Source: Autumnicola patrickiae
GTDB taxonomy: Bacteria > Bacteroidota > Bacteroidia > Flavobacteriales > Flavobacteriaceae
Assembly: GCF_031846525.1 (NCBI RefSeq)
Contig: NZ_JAVRHM010000005.1
Location: 1 to 64,000 of the forward strand
Length of the DNA stretch: 64,000 nt
Direction of reading: 5' to 3'
A model generated the notes under the pieces. The model saw nothing but the letters and a program-made list of their open reading frames with translations, was not told where the DNA came from and searched no databases. The translations under genes were made by a program, and so were the position numbers. This document shows, piece by piece, positions 43,539-52,734 of this stretch (positions are counted from its first letter, which is position 1; each line of letters opens with the position of its first letter).

Positions 43539-45380
43539 ATGTCAGCAATAGCAAACGCACCGGCTCAGGATCATCACGACGATCATGGACATCATCATAA
43601 GGAAACATTTATAACAAAATATATTTTTAGCCAGGATCATAAGATGATTGCCAAGCAATATCTTATTACTGGTCTATTAATGGGGGTTATTGGGATTTTA
43701 ATGTCTATTCTTTTCAGAATGCAACTGGCATGGCCTGAAGAATCTTTTTGGATATTTGAAGCACTTCTTGGGAAATGGGCTCCAGATGGGGTAATGACCC
43801 CTTCTGTATACCTTGCCCTTGTAACTATCCATGGTACAATAATGGTATTTTTCGTGCTTACGGCAGGACTGAGTGGTACTTTTAGTAACCTTTTAATTCC
43901 TTTGCAAATTGGGGCAAGGGATATGGCTTCAGGATTTCTTAACATGCTTTCTTACTGGTTGTTCTTCCTTTCATGTATAATCATGTTAAGTTCGCTTTTT
44001 GTTGAAGCAGGCCCTGCATCTGCCGGTTGGACAATTTATCCGCCATTAAGTGCATTGCCACAGGCAATAGGTGGATCTGGTATGGGAATGACACTTTGGT
44101 TAGTATCTATGGCGATCTTTATTGCTTCTTCTTTATTGGGATCACTTAACTATATTGTAACTGTACTTAATCTTAGAACAAAAGGAATGTCTATGACGAG
44201 ACTTCCTTTAACAATATGGGCATTCTTTGTGACTGCAATAATCGGGGTGGTTTCTTTCCCTGTATTACTTTCTGCAGCGCTATTACTTATAATGGACCGT
44301 AGCTTCGGAACATCTTTCTTTCTTAGTGATATCTATCTGGAAGGAGAAGTGCTTGCACACCAGGGAGGTTCTCCGGTTCTTTTTGAGCATTTATTCTGGT
44401 TCCTTGGTCACCCGGAAGTTTATATCGTTATCCTTCCTGCCATGGGAATCGCTTCAGAAGTTTTAGCAACAAACTCCCGTAAACCTATCTTTGGATACCG
44501 GGCGATGATTGCTTCTATTCTTGCAATTGCATTCTTATCAACAATAGTTTGGGGTCACCATATGTTCGTTTCTGGTATGAATCCGTTCCTTGGTTCTGTA
44601 TTTACCTTTACAACATTATTAATTGCGATTCCTTCCGCAGTAAAAGCTTTTAACTGGATTACAACCATCTGGAAAGGAAATTTACAGATGAACCCAGCAA
44701 TGTTATTTTCTATAGGATTCGTAAGTACCTTTATTACCGGTGGTCTTACAGGGATTATCCTTGGGGATTCAACGCTCGATATTAACGTTCATGACACATA
44801 CTTTGTAGTAGCTCACTTCCACCTGGTGATGGGTATCTCGGCATTGTATGGTTTGTTTGCCGGAGTGTATCACTGGTATCCAAAAATGTTCGGAAGAATG
44901 ATGAACAAGAATCTCGGTTATATACACTTTTGGGTAACAATAGCCGGAGCTTATGGTGTTTTCTTCCCTATGCACTTTATAGGTATGGCAGGTCTTCCAC
45001 GTAGGTATTACACCAACACAGCGTTTCCATATTTTGATGACCTTCAGGATGTGAATGTTATTATTACAGTTTCAGCTATAATTACAGCACTGGTGCAGTT
45101 GGCTTTCATGTATAACTTCTTTGGTTCTATGTTCTACGGCAAAAAAGCTGTTCAAAATCCATGGAAAGCAAATACTTTAGAATGGACAACTCCGGTAGCG
45201 CATGTTCACGGGAACTGGCCTGGACCAATCCCTTCTGTTCACCGTTGGGCTTATGATTATAGTAAAACCAACAAAGATGGTGAATACGTAATCCCGGGAC
45301 AGGATTATGTACCGCAAACTGTACCGCTTCAGGAACATGAAGAAGAATTGGGTGAGGGGCACCAGGTAGCCAATCCGTAA
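43539..45380 (+). CDS. coxA: Cytochrome c oxidase subunit I
   Basis: A 613-aa haem-copper oxidase with twelve or more helices. CuB and haem ligands are visible: the GHPEVYI motif with the cross-linked His/Tyr, HHMFVSGM for the two CuB histidines, and HDTYFVVAHFHLV with both haem-binding histidines. It belongs to the A family. The N terminus is His/Asp-rich (DHHDDHGHHHKE). No coxC gene follows; a strong terminator ends the operon, so subunits III and IV must be elsewhere. Confidence 0.96.
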   Translation: MSAIANAPAQDHHDDHGHHHKETFITKYIFSQDHKMIAKQYLITGLLMGVIGILMSILFRMQLAWPEESFWIFEALLGKWAPDGVMTPSVYLALVTIHGTIMVFFVLTAGLSGTFSNLLIPLQIGARDMASGFLNMLSYWLFFLSCIIMLSSLFVEAGPASAGWTIYPPLSALPQAIGGSGMGMTLWLVSMAIFIASSLLGSLNYIVTVLNLRTKGMSMTRLPLTIWAFFVTAIIGVVSFPVLLSAALLLIMDRSFGTSFFLSDIYLEGEVLAHQGGSPVLFEHLFWFLGHPEVYIVILPAMGIASEVLATNSRKPIFGYRAMIASILAIAFLSTIVWGHHMFVSGMNPFLGSVFTFTTLLIAIPSAVKAFNWITTIWKGNLQMNPAMLFSIGFVSTFITGGLTGIILGDSTLDINVHDTYFVVAHFHLVMGISALYGLFAGVYHWYPKMFGRMMNKNLGYIHFWVTIAGAYGVFFPMHFIGMAGLPRRYYTNTAFPYFDDLQDVNVIITVSAIITALVQLAFMYNFFGSMFYGKKAVQNPWKANTLEWTTPVAHVHGNWPGPIPSVHRWAYDYSKTNKDGEYVIPGQDYVPQTVPLQEHEEELGEGHQVANP

Positions 45381-45430
45381 ATAGAAATTTTTCAAGAGTA
45401 ATTTTCTCTACTTTATAAGTTACATTCAAA

Positions 45431-45459
45431 TGCCCCGCTATTTTTTTTGCGGGGCTTTT
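45431..45459 (+). terminator. Terminator of the act-cox operon
   Basis: GCCCCGC (45432-45438) pairs with GCGGGGC (45449-45455), loop of 10, followed by T4. Confidence 0.8.
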
Positions 45460-45522
45460 ACGTTAAATCTACTTTTTCTGAATCTTTGGTCTGTCAATGA
45501 GATTTTGGGTTATTCAGAAGCT

Positions 45523-45555
45523 TTTGACATCGGGAGGTTTTTTCTTTTATCTTTG
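45523..45555 (+). promoter_or_regulatory. ruvB promoter
   Basis: TTTG (45523-45526), 21-bp spacer, TATCTTTG (45548-45555), both boxes exact. The ATG is 47 bp downstream. Confidence 0.62.
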
Positions 45556-45602
45556 TGAACAGGTTGAAGAAGATAAGCTGAAGCCAACCCTAAACTTTGT
45601 GT

Positions 45603-46625
45603 ATGAATGAAAATCTGGATCCTACCGGTGAGAATTTTTCTTCGGAAGAATTTGATGTAGAAAGAGCTTTGCGGCCGTTGAGTTTTGATGATTTTGCGGG
45701 ACAGGATCAGGTGCTGGAAAACCTGAAGATCTTCGTTCAGGCTGCGAACCAAAGAGGCGAAGCATTGGACCATACTCTTTTTCATGGTCCTCCCGGTTTG
45801 GGAAAAACCACACTTGCCCATATTTTAGCAAACGAACTCGGTGTTACACTCAAAGTCACTTCCGGCCCGGTTCTGGACAAACCTGGTGATCTTGCCGGTT
45901 TGCTAACAAACCTTGAAGAAAGGGATATTCTTTTTATAGATGAAATCCATCGGCTAAGCCCTGTTGTGGAAGAATATTTATATTCTGCCATGGAGGATTA
46001 TCGTATAGACATAATGATAGAATCGGGGCCAAATGCGAGAACTGTTCAGATTAATCTAAATCCGTTTACCCTTGTTGGTGCCACTACGCGTTCGGGTTTA
46101 CTTACCGCACCTATGAGGGCGAGATTTGGTATTTCCAGCAGGCTTCAATATTATACTACAGAATTACTTTCTGATATTGTACAACGTAGTTCAGAAATTC
46201 TTAATGTTCCTATTGCTCTTGATGCTGCCATCGAAATCGCGGGAAGGAGCAGGGGGACTCCGCGTATAGCAAATGCGCTGTTAAGGCGTGTCCGGGATTT
46301 TGCCCAAATTAAAGGAAACGGAAAAATAGATCTGGAAATTGCAAAATATGCCCTCAAAGCTTTAAATGTCGATGCACATGGCCTGGACGAGATGGATAAT
46401 AAAATATTAAGCACGATAATTGACAAATTTAAGGGTGGTCCTGTGGGCATCACCACCCTGGCCACCGCGGTTAGCGAAAGTGCCGAGACCATAGAGGAGG
46501 TTTATGAGCCTTTTCTTATCCAGCAGGGCTTTATTTACCGCACTCCGCGTGGTAGGGAGGTCACCGAGGCCGCTTACAAGCATCTGGGACGGATAAAAGG
46601 CAATGTCCAGGGCGGACTTTTTTAA
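45603..46625 (+). CDS. ruvB: Holliday junction helicase RuvB
   Basis: A 340-aa AAA+ motor that drives branch migration with RuvA. Walker A is GPPGLGKTT, Walker B is FIDEIH, sensor 1 is in GATTRSG, and the C-terminal winged helix contains RTPRGREVT. Start is ATG 45603; an upstream TTG adds two residues. ruvA lies 6 kb downstream rather than next to it. Confidence 0.97.
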   Translation: MNENLDPTGENFSSEEFDVERALRPLSFDDFAGQDQVLENLKIFVQAANQRGEALDHTLFHGPPGLGKTTLAHILANELGVTLKVTSGPVLDKPGDLAGLLTNLEERDILFIDEIHRLSPVVEEYLYSAMEDYRIDIMIESGPNARTVQINLNPFTLVGATTRSGLLTAPMRARFGISSRLQYYTTELLSDIVQRSSEILNVPIALDAAIEIAGRSRGTPRIANALLRRVRDFAQIKGNGKIDLEIAKYALKALNVDAHGLDEMDNKILSTIIDKFKGGPVGITTLATAVSESAETIEEVYEPFLIQQGFIYRTPRGREVTEAAYKHLGRIKGNVQGGLF

Positions 46626-46631
46626 ACTGAA

Positions 46632-46653
46632 GCCAAAAAATGGCAATTTCCGC
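46632..46653 (-). repeat. Interspersed repeat copy (j), partial
   Basis: Minus strand GCGGAAATTGCCATTTTTTG then GC; core AATTGCCATTTTT. Just past the ruvB stop. The GCGG here also pairs with a CCGC just downstream to form a small hairpin. Confidence 0.5.
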
Positions 46654-46724
46654 TTTTGCGGGGGCTTTTTGCCTTCCCGGAATTGCAGTTACTGCCTCAC
46701 ATTTTTATTAACTTCTAAAACATT

Positions 46725-46750
46725 CCTCAAAAATGGCAAATATCGATATA
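46725..46750 (-). repeat. Interspersed repeat copy (c), overlapping P450 start
   Basis: Minus strand TATATCGATATTTGCCATTT followed by TTGAGG. The P450 ATG (46733-46735) and its first codons lie inside it. Confidence 0.7.
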
Positions 46751-48061
46751 CCTACAGTCTCATCTTTCCGGTTTCTTAAAAATGCCAATCTTATCCTTCG
46801 GAATCCGTTGCCTTTTCATCGTGAAAACTTTGAAAAGCTTGGGGATATTTTTCAGGTGGACCTTGGTTTCAGAAAAAATGTGATCTTTTGTCGTGATGCC
46901 AATTTTGCCGAATATGTGCTAAAAAAGAATCACAAGAACTACCATAAATCCACAATTCAGACAGAAGATATGGCCAAATATCTTGGCCACGGACTTTTAA
47001 CCACAGACGGGGAAGAGTGGAGGAAGCAAAGGCGAATGATTCAGCCTGCTTTTCATAAAAAACAACTTGCGCAGTTATTAGATAGCGTAGATGCGGCAAT
47101 AAAAACTGAAATTAATAGGGTAGAAGCCGGAAAAGCAATAGATGTTTTCCCAATTTTTAATGATCTCGCTTTCCAGACGGTGGTAAAATCTCTTTTCAGC
47201 AGTGCGGCAGGGCAGGAGGAAATCAACCGGCTACAGTACATTACAGAGGCTGCTCAAAAAATGCTGGTAAAGGAATTACGGCAACCTTTTAAGGGCTGGT
47301 GGTTTAAACTGAGCGGCCAAATTAAGCACCACCTGGAACTAACGGAGGAAGCCAGGGAAATTCTGAAGAAGATAGTTGCAGAGCGCAGGCAAAGCGGCCA
47401 AAGACAGGACGATCTGCTGGATATGTTGCTGGATGCACGTTATGAAGATGGCGAAGGAATGAGCGAAAAGCAGCTAATAGATGAAATTCTGATTCTGTTT
47501 ACTGCAGGTCACGAAACCACTTCCAATGCACTTACTTTTACTGCCAAATTGCTTGCAAACAATTCTGACGTTCAGGATAAAATTGCTGCTGAAGTAAAAG
47601 AAGCTAGGACAAATTCAGAAAATCACTTTGAGTTTCTGAAAAATTGCACTTATACTTCCCAGGTTGTGGAAGAAGCTATGCGGCTGTATCCGCCGGTTTA
47701 TTTTATAGATCGGGTGAATCTTGAAGATGATGAATTTAATGGAATTCATATTCCGAAGAATTCCAGTTTGTTGTTTTCGCTTTACGAGATCCATAGAAAC
47801 CCGGAGCATTGGAAAAATCCAGATGAATTTGATCCAGACAGATTTGAAGGAGGCGGCAATAAACATGAGCCATATTATTTTCCGTTTGGAGCAGGTCCAA
47901 GAAAATGTATTGGCAACAATTTTGCAATGTATGAGATGATAATGACGGTTGCAGAATTAATTTCACGTTTTAAAATTTCAGCTCCTTCAGAAGAAATTGA
48001 AATTCAGCCGCTAATCACAGTGAAGCCGAAAAATGCCATTTTGGAGTTCACATCCAGGTAA
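46733..48061 (+). CDS. Cytochrome P450
   Basis: A 442-aa soluble haem monooxygenase. The oxygen-binding I helix is LFTAGHETTSNAL, the ExxR pair is EEAMR, and the haem loop is FGAGPRKCIGNNFA with Cys392 as thiolate ligand. There is no N-terminal membrane anchor. It resembles the CYP102-like and fatty-acid hydroxylase group by motif pattern, but the substrate is not evident and no ferredoxin or reductase adjoins it. The start codon falls in an interspersed repeat. queG begins two bases after its stop, so the two are cotranscribed. Confidence 0.92.
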   Translation: MANIDIPTVSSFRFLKNANLILRNPLPFHRENFEKLGDIFQVDLGFRKNVIFCRDANFAEYVLKKNHKNYHKSTIQTEDMAKYLGHGLLTTDGEEWRKQRRMIQPAFHKKQLAQLLDSVDAAIKTEINRVEAGKAIDVFPIFNDLAFQTVVKSLFSSAAGQEEINRLQYITEAAQKMLVKELRQPFKGWWFKLSGQIKHHLELTEEAREILKKIVAERRQSGQRQDDLLDMLLDARYEDGEGMSEKQLIDEILILFTAGHETTSNALTFTAKLLANNSDVQDKIAAEVKEARTNSENHFEFLKNCTYTSQVVEEAMRLYPPVYFIDRVNLEDDEFNGIHIPKNSSLLFSLYEIHRNPEHWKNPDEFDPDRFEGGGNKHEPYYFPFGAGPRKCIGNNFAMYEMIMTVAELISRFKISAPSEEIEIQPLITVKPKNAILEFTSR

Positions 48062-48063
48062 GA

Positions 48064-48987
48064 ATGAATAACCAGAAGAAATATTCAGAAATGATAAAAA
48101 CCGAAGCCAAACGTCTCGGTTTCTTATCTTGTGGTATTTCTAAAGCAGAATTTCTTGAAAAAGAAGCTCCCAGGCTGGAAAATTTTCTTCAGAATAACAT
48201 GCATGGGGAGATGCGATGGTTGGAGAATCATTTCGATAAGCGCCTGGATCCTACAAAACTCGTCGAAGGATCAAAAAGTGTAATTTCTGTTTTGCTCAAC
48301 TATTATCCACACGATTTTCAGAAAGAGGATTCTTATAAAATCAGCAAGTACGCCTATGGTCAGGATTATCATTTTGTCATTAAAGATAAACTGAAGCAGT
48401 TGCTGCATTATATGCAGGACGAAATTGGTGAAATTCAGGGTCGTGCTTTTGTAGATTCTGCGCCGGTTTTGGATAAGGCCTGGGCAGCAAAAAGTGGACT
48501 CGGTTGGATTGGGAAACATTCAAATCTTCTCTCCAAGCAAACCGGCTCCTTCTATTTTATTGCCGAATTAATTGTGGACCTGGAGCTGGATTATGATGCT
48601 CCTGTCACCGATCACTGCGGAAGCTGTACCGCCTGCATCGATGCCTGTCCCACAGATGCTATTGTGGAACCTTATAAAGTTGATGGCAGTAAATGCATTT
48701 CTTACTTCACCATTGAACTGAAGGATGAATTGCCAAATTCGTACAGTGGTAAATTTGATGATTGGATGTTTGGGTGCGATGTTTGCCAGGATGTTTGCCC
48801 CTGGAACCGATTTTCCAAACCTCACAATGAACCACTTTTTGATCCGCATCCACAACTGCTGGAAAATGAAAAAAAGGACTGGGAAGAGATCACAAAAGAC
48901 ACTTTCAACGAAATTTTCAGGAAATCTGCCGTAAAAAGAACAAAATTTGAAGGTTTAAAGCGGAATATGAGGTTTCTTCAGAAGTAA
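48064..48987 (+). CDS. queG: Epoxyqueuosine reductase
   Basis: A 307-aa cobalamin-dependent reductase that completes queuosine synthesis in tRNA. The N-terminal domain has the GEMRWLENH and FVDSAPVLDKAWAA segments that hold the active site. The ferredoxin domain has CGSCTACIDACPTDAI and CDVCQDVCPWN, for two 4Fe-4S clusters. It is shorter than the E. coli enzyme because the C-terminal HEAT repeats are absent, a known form. Two bases after the P450 stop. Confidence 0.94.
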   Translation: MNNQKKYSEMIKTEAKRLGFLSCGISKAEFLEKEAPRLENFLQNNMHGEMRWLENHFDKRLDPTKLVEGSKSVISVLLNYYPHDFQKEDSYKISKYAYGQDYHFVIKDKLKQLLHYMQDEIGEIQGRAFVDSAPVLDKAWAAKSGLGWIGKHSNLLSKQTGSFYFIAELIVDLELDYDAPVTDHCGSCTACIDACPTDAIVEPYKVDGSKCISYFTIELKDELPNSYSGKFDDWMFGCDVCQDVCPWNRFSKPHNEPLFDPHPQLLENEKKDWEEITKDTFNEIFRKSAVKRTKFEGLKRNMRFLQK

Positions 48988-49051
48988 CTGAGCCTTTTTC
49001 GGCTGACACACCTTAAAAAAGGGCAGATTAGTTTTTTATTAAAAAAGACCA

Positions 49052-49076
49052 CCTCCAAATTTGCCAATTATCGATC
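49052..49076 (-). repeat. Interspersed repeat copy (i)
   Basis: Minus strand GATCGATAATTGGCAAATTT then GGAGG; close to the copies at 17641 and 17749. Between queG and the sigma factor gene. Confidence 0.55.
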
Positions 49077-49186
49077 TTCTATATAGGGTTTGTCCTTCTT
49101 AAATCCTTCAGTTCTTCAAAATTTCACTTTTTTTATTGTTTGTGTAATAAACCAATTTTTCTGTCACTAAACAGGTAAAGACAATT

Positions 49187-49678
49187 TTGAGCAAAGATTT
49201 CTACACCCAATTTATTCTTCCGTATGCCGGGATTATCATCAAAATCTGCAGGGCGTATACAGATACCGAAGAAGATTTTCAGGATTATTACCAGGAGGTT
49301 TGTCTGCAAATATGGAATAGCCGTAAGAATTTTAGAGAAGAATCTAAATGGTCTACCTGGATTTATAGGATTTCCCTGAACGTGTGTATGAGTCTTTTGA
49401 GAAAGAGCAAAAAGAAACAGTTTCGGCCTTCAGATTATATTGAAGTTCAAAATGTGCCGGATGAGCAGAATTCTTTTCAGGATGAGTCATTGAAGCTATT
49501 ATACAAGGCTATCCGCCAACTTTCAGAACTGGATAGGGCTATTATTTTACTCTACCTGGAAGAAAAATCTTATAAAGAAATTGCTGCTATTATAGGAACT
49601 ACTTCAAATAATATTGGGGTGAGAATTACACGGATTAAAAAACAACTAAAAAATTTACTTGATGGAAAGATCTATTGA
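49187..49678 (+). CDS. ECF-type RNA polymerase sigma factor
   Basis: A 163-aa sigma-70 family protein with only regions 2 and 4. Region 2 has the DFQDYYQEVCLQIW and STWIYRISLNVCM blocks; region 4 has RAIILLYLEEKSYKEIAAIIG and the helix-turn-helix end NIGVRITRIKKQL. The start is TTG 49187, since no ATG lies near the fold start. The next gene overlaps its 3' end by 17 bp and encodes a membrane protein, so the pair may be a sigma/anti-sigma unit, although that partner does not resemble known anti-sigma factors. Confidence 0.88.
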   Translation: MSKDFYTQFILPYAGIIIKICRAYTDTEEDFQDYYQEVCLQIWNSRKNFREESKWSTWIYRISLNVCMSLLRKSKKKQFRPSDYIEVQNVPDEQNSFQDESLKLLYKAIRQLSELDRAIILLYLEEKSYKEIAAIIGTTSNNIGVRITRIKKQLKNLLDGKIY

Positions 49679-50270
49679 AAATATTTGGAAAAAAGGATTT
49701 GAAGCTGAAAAAATACTTTCAGCTCCGGTGGTGTCTAATCTTTACGAACGCAAGTCAACGCTGCTTATCGAGCAAATGAAAAGAACCACCAAAAAGGACA
49801 ATTTCAGTTTAATTCCTGTGGGGGTCGTGATTTTCGGGATCTTGATTTTTATGGGTCAGGTCATTTTAGGTTTTTATTTCGCTGTTTTGATTACGCTGCT
49901 ATATTTCTCAAACAAAAGAAAGCTGAAAGAACTGGAAACATTGGATGTTAAAAACAGTACCTATGATTATCTTTTGAATTTCAGAAATCAGGTAAAAAGT
50001 ATTATGAGGCATTCCACATGGCTTGTGGGAGTGGGTTTTCCTTTGGTAACTATCCCGGCTTACTGGATATTCTTTCGGGACACCAAAGTAATGACCATAT
50101 TCACACAGCTCGGTTTAGCTGAGGAGATCTTCATTGTCTTAGGCTTAGCTGTGCTGTTCTCTATATTGGGAATTTTTGGTTTTCGCTTAAGTACAACAAT
50201 CATTTATGGAAAATTACTGGCCAGGCTGGAAAGTACTATTGAAGATATGGAAGAGCTGATGAAGTCTTAA
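49662..50270 (+). CDS. Membrane protein paired with ECF sigma factor
   Basis: A 202-aa protein I cannot assign to a family. A basic, helical N terminus of about 45 residues (MERSIENIWKKGFEAEK) precedes four predicted membrane segments at about 47-65, 67-87, 115-135 and 150-172, and a short cytoplasmic helix ends it. The layout, cytoplasmic N terminus then membrane part, together with the 17-bp overlap with the sigma gene, suggests an anti-sigma or sensory partner (inference). ATG start at 49662. Confidence 0.75.
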   Translation: MERSIENIWKKGFEAEKILSAPVVSNLYERKSTLLIEQMKRTTKKDNFSLIPVGVVIFGILIFMGQVILGFYFAVLITLLYFSNKRKLKELETLDVKNSTYDYLLNFRNQVKSIMRHSTWLVGVGFPLVTIPAYWIFFRDTKVMTIFTQLGLAEEIFIVLGLAVLFSILGIFGFRLSTTIIYGKLLARLESTIEDMEELMKS

Positions 50271-50339
50271 TGCCTGCGGCACAATTTTAAGGTGGAGGTA
50301 TTAATAAACTTTTGCTTCAGTTTTCTAAAGAAACCTTGT

Positions 50340-50347
50340 TATATTTG
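50340..50347 (+). promoter_or_regulatory. -7 box of maeB
   Basis: TATATTTG, a full match 23 bp before the ATG. The nearest TTTG (50311-50314) is 25 bp away, longer than usual. Confidence 0.45.
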
Positions 50348-50370
50348 TTAGTAAGGCAAAAAAGAATTTT

Positions 50371-52656
50371 ATGAGTAATAAAGCAAGGAAGAGACGGGAA
50401 GCATTGGTGTATCATGCTAAACCGAAACCCGGGAAAATAGAAGTAGTACCAACCAAGAAATATGCTACACAAAGAGATCTGTCCCTGGCTTATTCTCCCG
50501 GTGTTGCAGAACCTTGCCTGGAAATCGAGAAAGATAAGGATAACGCCTATAAATATACAACCAAAGGAAATCTGGTAGCGGTAATTTCTAATGGAACTGC
50601 TGTACTCGGTCTTGGTGATATTGGTCCGGAGGCTTCTAAACCAGTTATGGAAGGGAAAGGGCTTTTGTTTAAAATCTTTGCAGATATTGATGTTTTTGAT
50701 ATTGAGGTAGACACCAAAGATGTAGATAAATTCATTGAAACAGTCAAGAATATTGCTCCGACTTTCGGCGGAATAAACCTTGAAGATATTAAAGCTCCTG
50801 AGGCTTTTGAAATTGAACAACGGCTAAAGGCAGAACTGGATATTCCGGTAATGCATGACGACCAGCACGGGACCGCAATAATTTCGGCAGCTGCATTGTT
50901 AAATGCGCTGGAGTTGGCGAAAAAGAAAATGGAGAAAGTGAAGATTGTGGTAAGTGGCGCAGGTGCGGCTGCAGTCTCCTGTACAAAGCTATACAAGGCT
51001 TTTGGTGCAAAAGATGAAAATATTGTGATGCTGGACAGTAAAGGGGTAATCAGAAAAGATCGTCCCGGCCTGTCGGAAGAAAAACTTGAATTTGCCACCG
51101 AAAGAAAAATTGATACTCTGGCGGAAGCCATGAAAAATGCCGATGTTTTCGTGGGACTTTCCATTGCCGATATTGTATCTCCGGAAATGCTTACCAGTAT
51201 GGCGAAAAGGCCAATTGTTTTTGCAATGGCAAATCCAGATCCCGAAATTGATTATCAACTGGCTATGGATACCCGAAAAGACATTATCATGGCCACGGGT
51301 AGAAGTGATCATCCTAATCAGGTAAATAACGTACTTGGATTTCCGTTTATTTTTAGGGGAGCATTGGATGTTCGGGCTACGAAGATCAATGAAGAAATGA
51401 AAATGGCTGCGGTAAAAGCCCTTGCAGAGCTTGCAAAAGAGGCTGTTCCTGAGCAGGTGAATATTGCCTATGGCGAAACCCGCTTAAATTTTGGTCCCGA
51501 ATACATTATTCCGAAGCCTTTTGATCCGAGATTAATTGCAAAAGTGCCACCGGCAGTGGCAAAAGCTGCTATGGAGAGTGGTGTTGCAAAAGAGCCTATT
51601 CATGACTGGCAGAAGTATGAAGATGAACTGCTGGAACGTATGGGTAATGATAACAAAATTACCCGTCTTCTTCTTAATCGTGCAAAAACAAATCCGAAGC
51701 GAATTGTTTATGCTGAAGCAGATCATCTGGATGTTCTTAAAGCTGCTCAGATTGCGAATGACGAAGGAATTGCAATTCCTATCCTTCTGGGTAGAAAAGA
51801 AGTGATCCAGGAACTAATGGCTGAAATTGACTTTGATGCCGATGTGGAAATTATCGATCCAAAATCTGACGAAGAGGAAGAAAAGCGTAATGCTTATGCC
51901 AACGTTTACTGGAAAACCCGAAACAGAAGCGGAATCACCCTATATGATGCTCAGAAATTAATGAGGGAGCGTAACTATTTTGCCGCAATGATGGTGAATG
52001 AGGGGGATGCCGATGCATTACTTTCCGGCTATTCCAGGGCTTATCCTGCAGTGGTGAAACCAATGTTGGAGCTTATAGGTATGGCAAAGGGAGTAACCCG
52101 GGTTGCCGCAACCAATCTTATGAATACTGGACGAGGACCTATTTTTATTAGTGATACCTCAATAAATATAGACCCTACGGCAAAGGATCTGGCAAAAATT
52201 GCACAGATGACGGCGAAAACCGTTCAGCTTTTCGGAATGGATCCGGTGATAGCCATGATTTCCTACGCCAACTTTGGGTCGTCCAAAGATCCGAGGGCGA
52301 AAAAAGTGAAAGAAGCTGTCTCGTACCTTCATCGTTCTCATCCGGAATTAAAAGTTGATGGGGAACTGCAGAGTGATTTTGCACTTAATAAAGAAATGCT
52401 TCAGAGTAAATTTCCGTTTTCGAAACTGGCAGGAAAGAAAGTGAACACTTTAATCTATCCTAATTTGGATTCAGCTAACAGTACCTACAAGTTAATAAAA
52501 GAACTTAATAATGTAGATTCTATAGGTCCTATCATGATGGGGATGAGAAAACCCGTTCATATTCTACAGCTGGGTGCCAGTGTTGAAGAGATGGTAAATA
52601 TGTCTGCCGTTGCAGTAGTAGATGCGCAGGAGAAATCTAAAAAGGCAAAGAAGTAG
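50371..52656 (+). CDS. maeB: NADP-dependent malic enzyme with PTA domain
   Basis: A 761-aa protein that decarboxylates malate to pyruvate with NADP reduction. The malic enzyme part (1-430) has SPGVAEPC, GLGDIGPEASKPVMEGK, HDDQHGTAI and the nucleotide loop VVSGAGAAAVSC. The second half (about 430-760) is phosphotransacetylase-like; in characterised MaeB proteins it is a regulatory domain and not an active enzyme. Length is normal for this fusion. Confidence 0.95.
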   Translation: MSNKARKRREALVYHAKPKPGKIEVVPTKKYATQRDLSLAYSPGVAEPCLEIEKDKDNAYKYTTKGNLVAVISNGTAVLGLGDIGPEASKPVMEGKGLLFKIFADIDVFDIEVDTKDVDKFIETVKNIAPTFGGINLEDIKAPEAFEIEQRLKAELDIPVMHDDQHGTAIISAAALLNALELAKKKMEKVKIVVSGAGAAAVSCTKLYKAFGAKDENIVMLDSKGVIRKDRPGLSEEKLEFATERKIDTLAEAMKNADVFVGLSIADIVSPEMLTSMAKRPIVFAMANPDPEIDYQLAMDTRKDIIMATGRSDHPNQVNNVLGFPFIFRGALDVRATKINEEMKMAAVKALAELAKEAVPEQVNIAYGETRLNFGPEYIIPKPFDPRLIAKVPPAVAKAAMESGVAKEPIHDWQKYEDELLERMGNDNKITRLLLNRAKTNPKRIVYAEADHLDVLKAAQIANDEGIAIPILLGRKEVIQELMAEIDFDADVEIIDPKSDEEEEKRNAYANVYWKTRNRSGITLYDAQKLMRERNYFAAMMVNEGDADALLSGYSRAYPAVVKPMLELIGMAKGVTRVAATNLMNTGRGPIFISDTSINIDPTAKDLAKIAQMTAKTVQLFGMDPVIAMISYANFGSSKDPRAKKVKEAVSYLHRSHPELKVDGELQSDFALNKEMLQSKFPFSKLAGKKVNTLIYPNLDSANSTYKLIKELNNVDSIGPIMMGMRKPVHILQLGASVEEMVNMSAVAVVDAQEKSKKAKK

Positions 52657-52703
52657 TTGTCTGCCAAAGCTTTAAACAGATTTTAGCCTTATCTTAATTT
52701 CAC

Positions 52704-52711
52704 TACATTTG
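52704..52711 (+). promoter_or_regulatory. -7 box of the ruvA-sprA unit
   Basis: TACATTTG, a full match 23 bp before the ruvA ATG; TTTT at the -33 place (52681-52684, 19-bp spacer) is a partial match. Confidence 0.5.
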
Positions 52712-52734
52712 AGCCCTATATTTTCTTTTAAGTT

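Noticed and set aside
50547..51164. A 205-codon antisense open frame opposite maeB
   Set aside because: Fully inside a strongly conserved gene and rich in Ser/Ile, as expected for a shadow frame.
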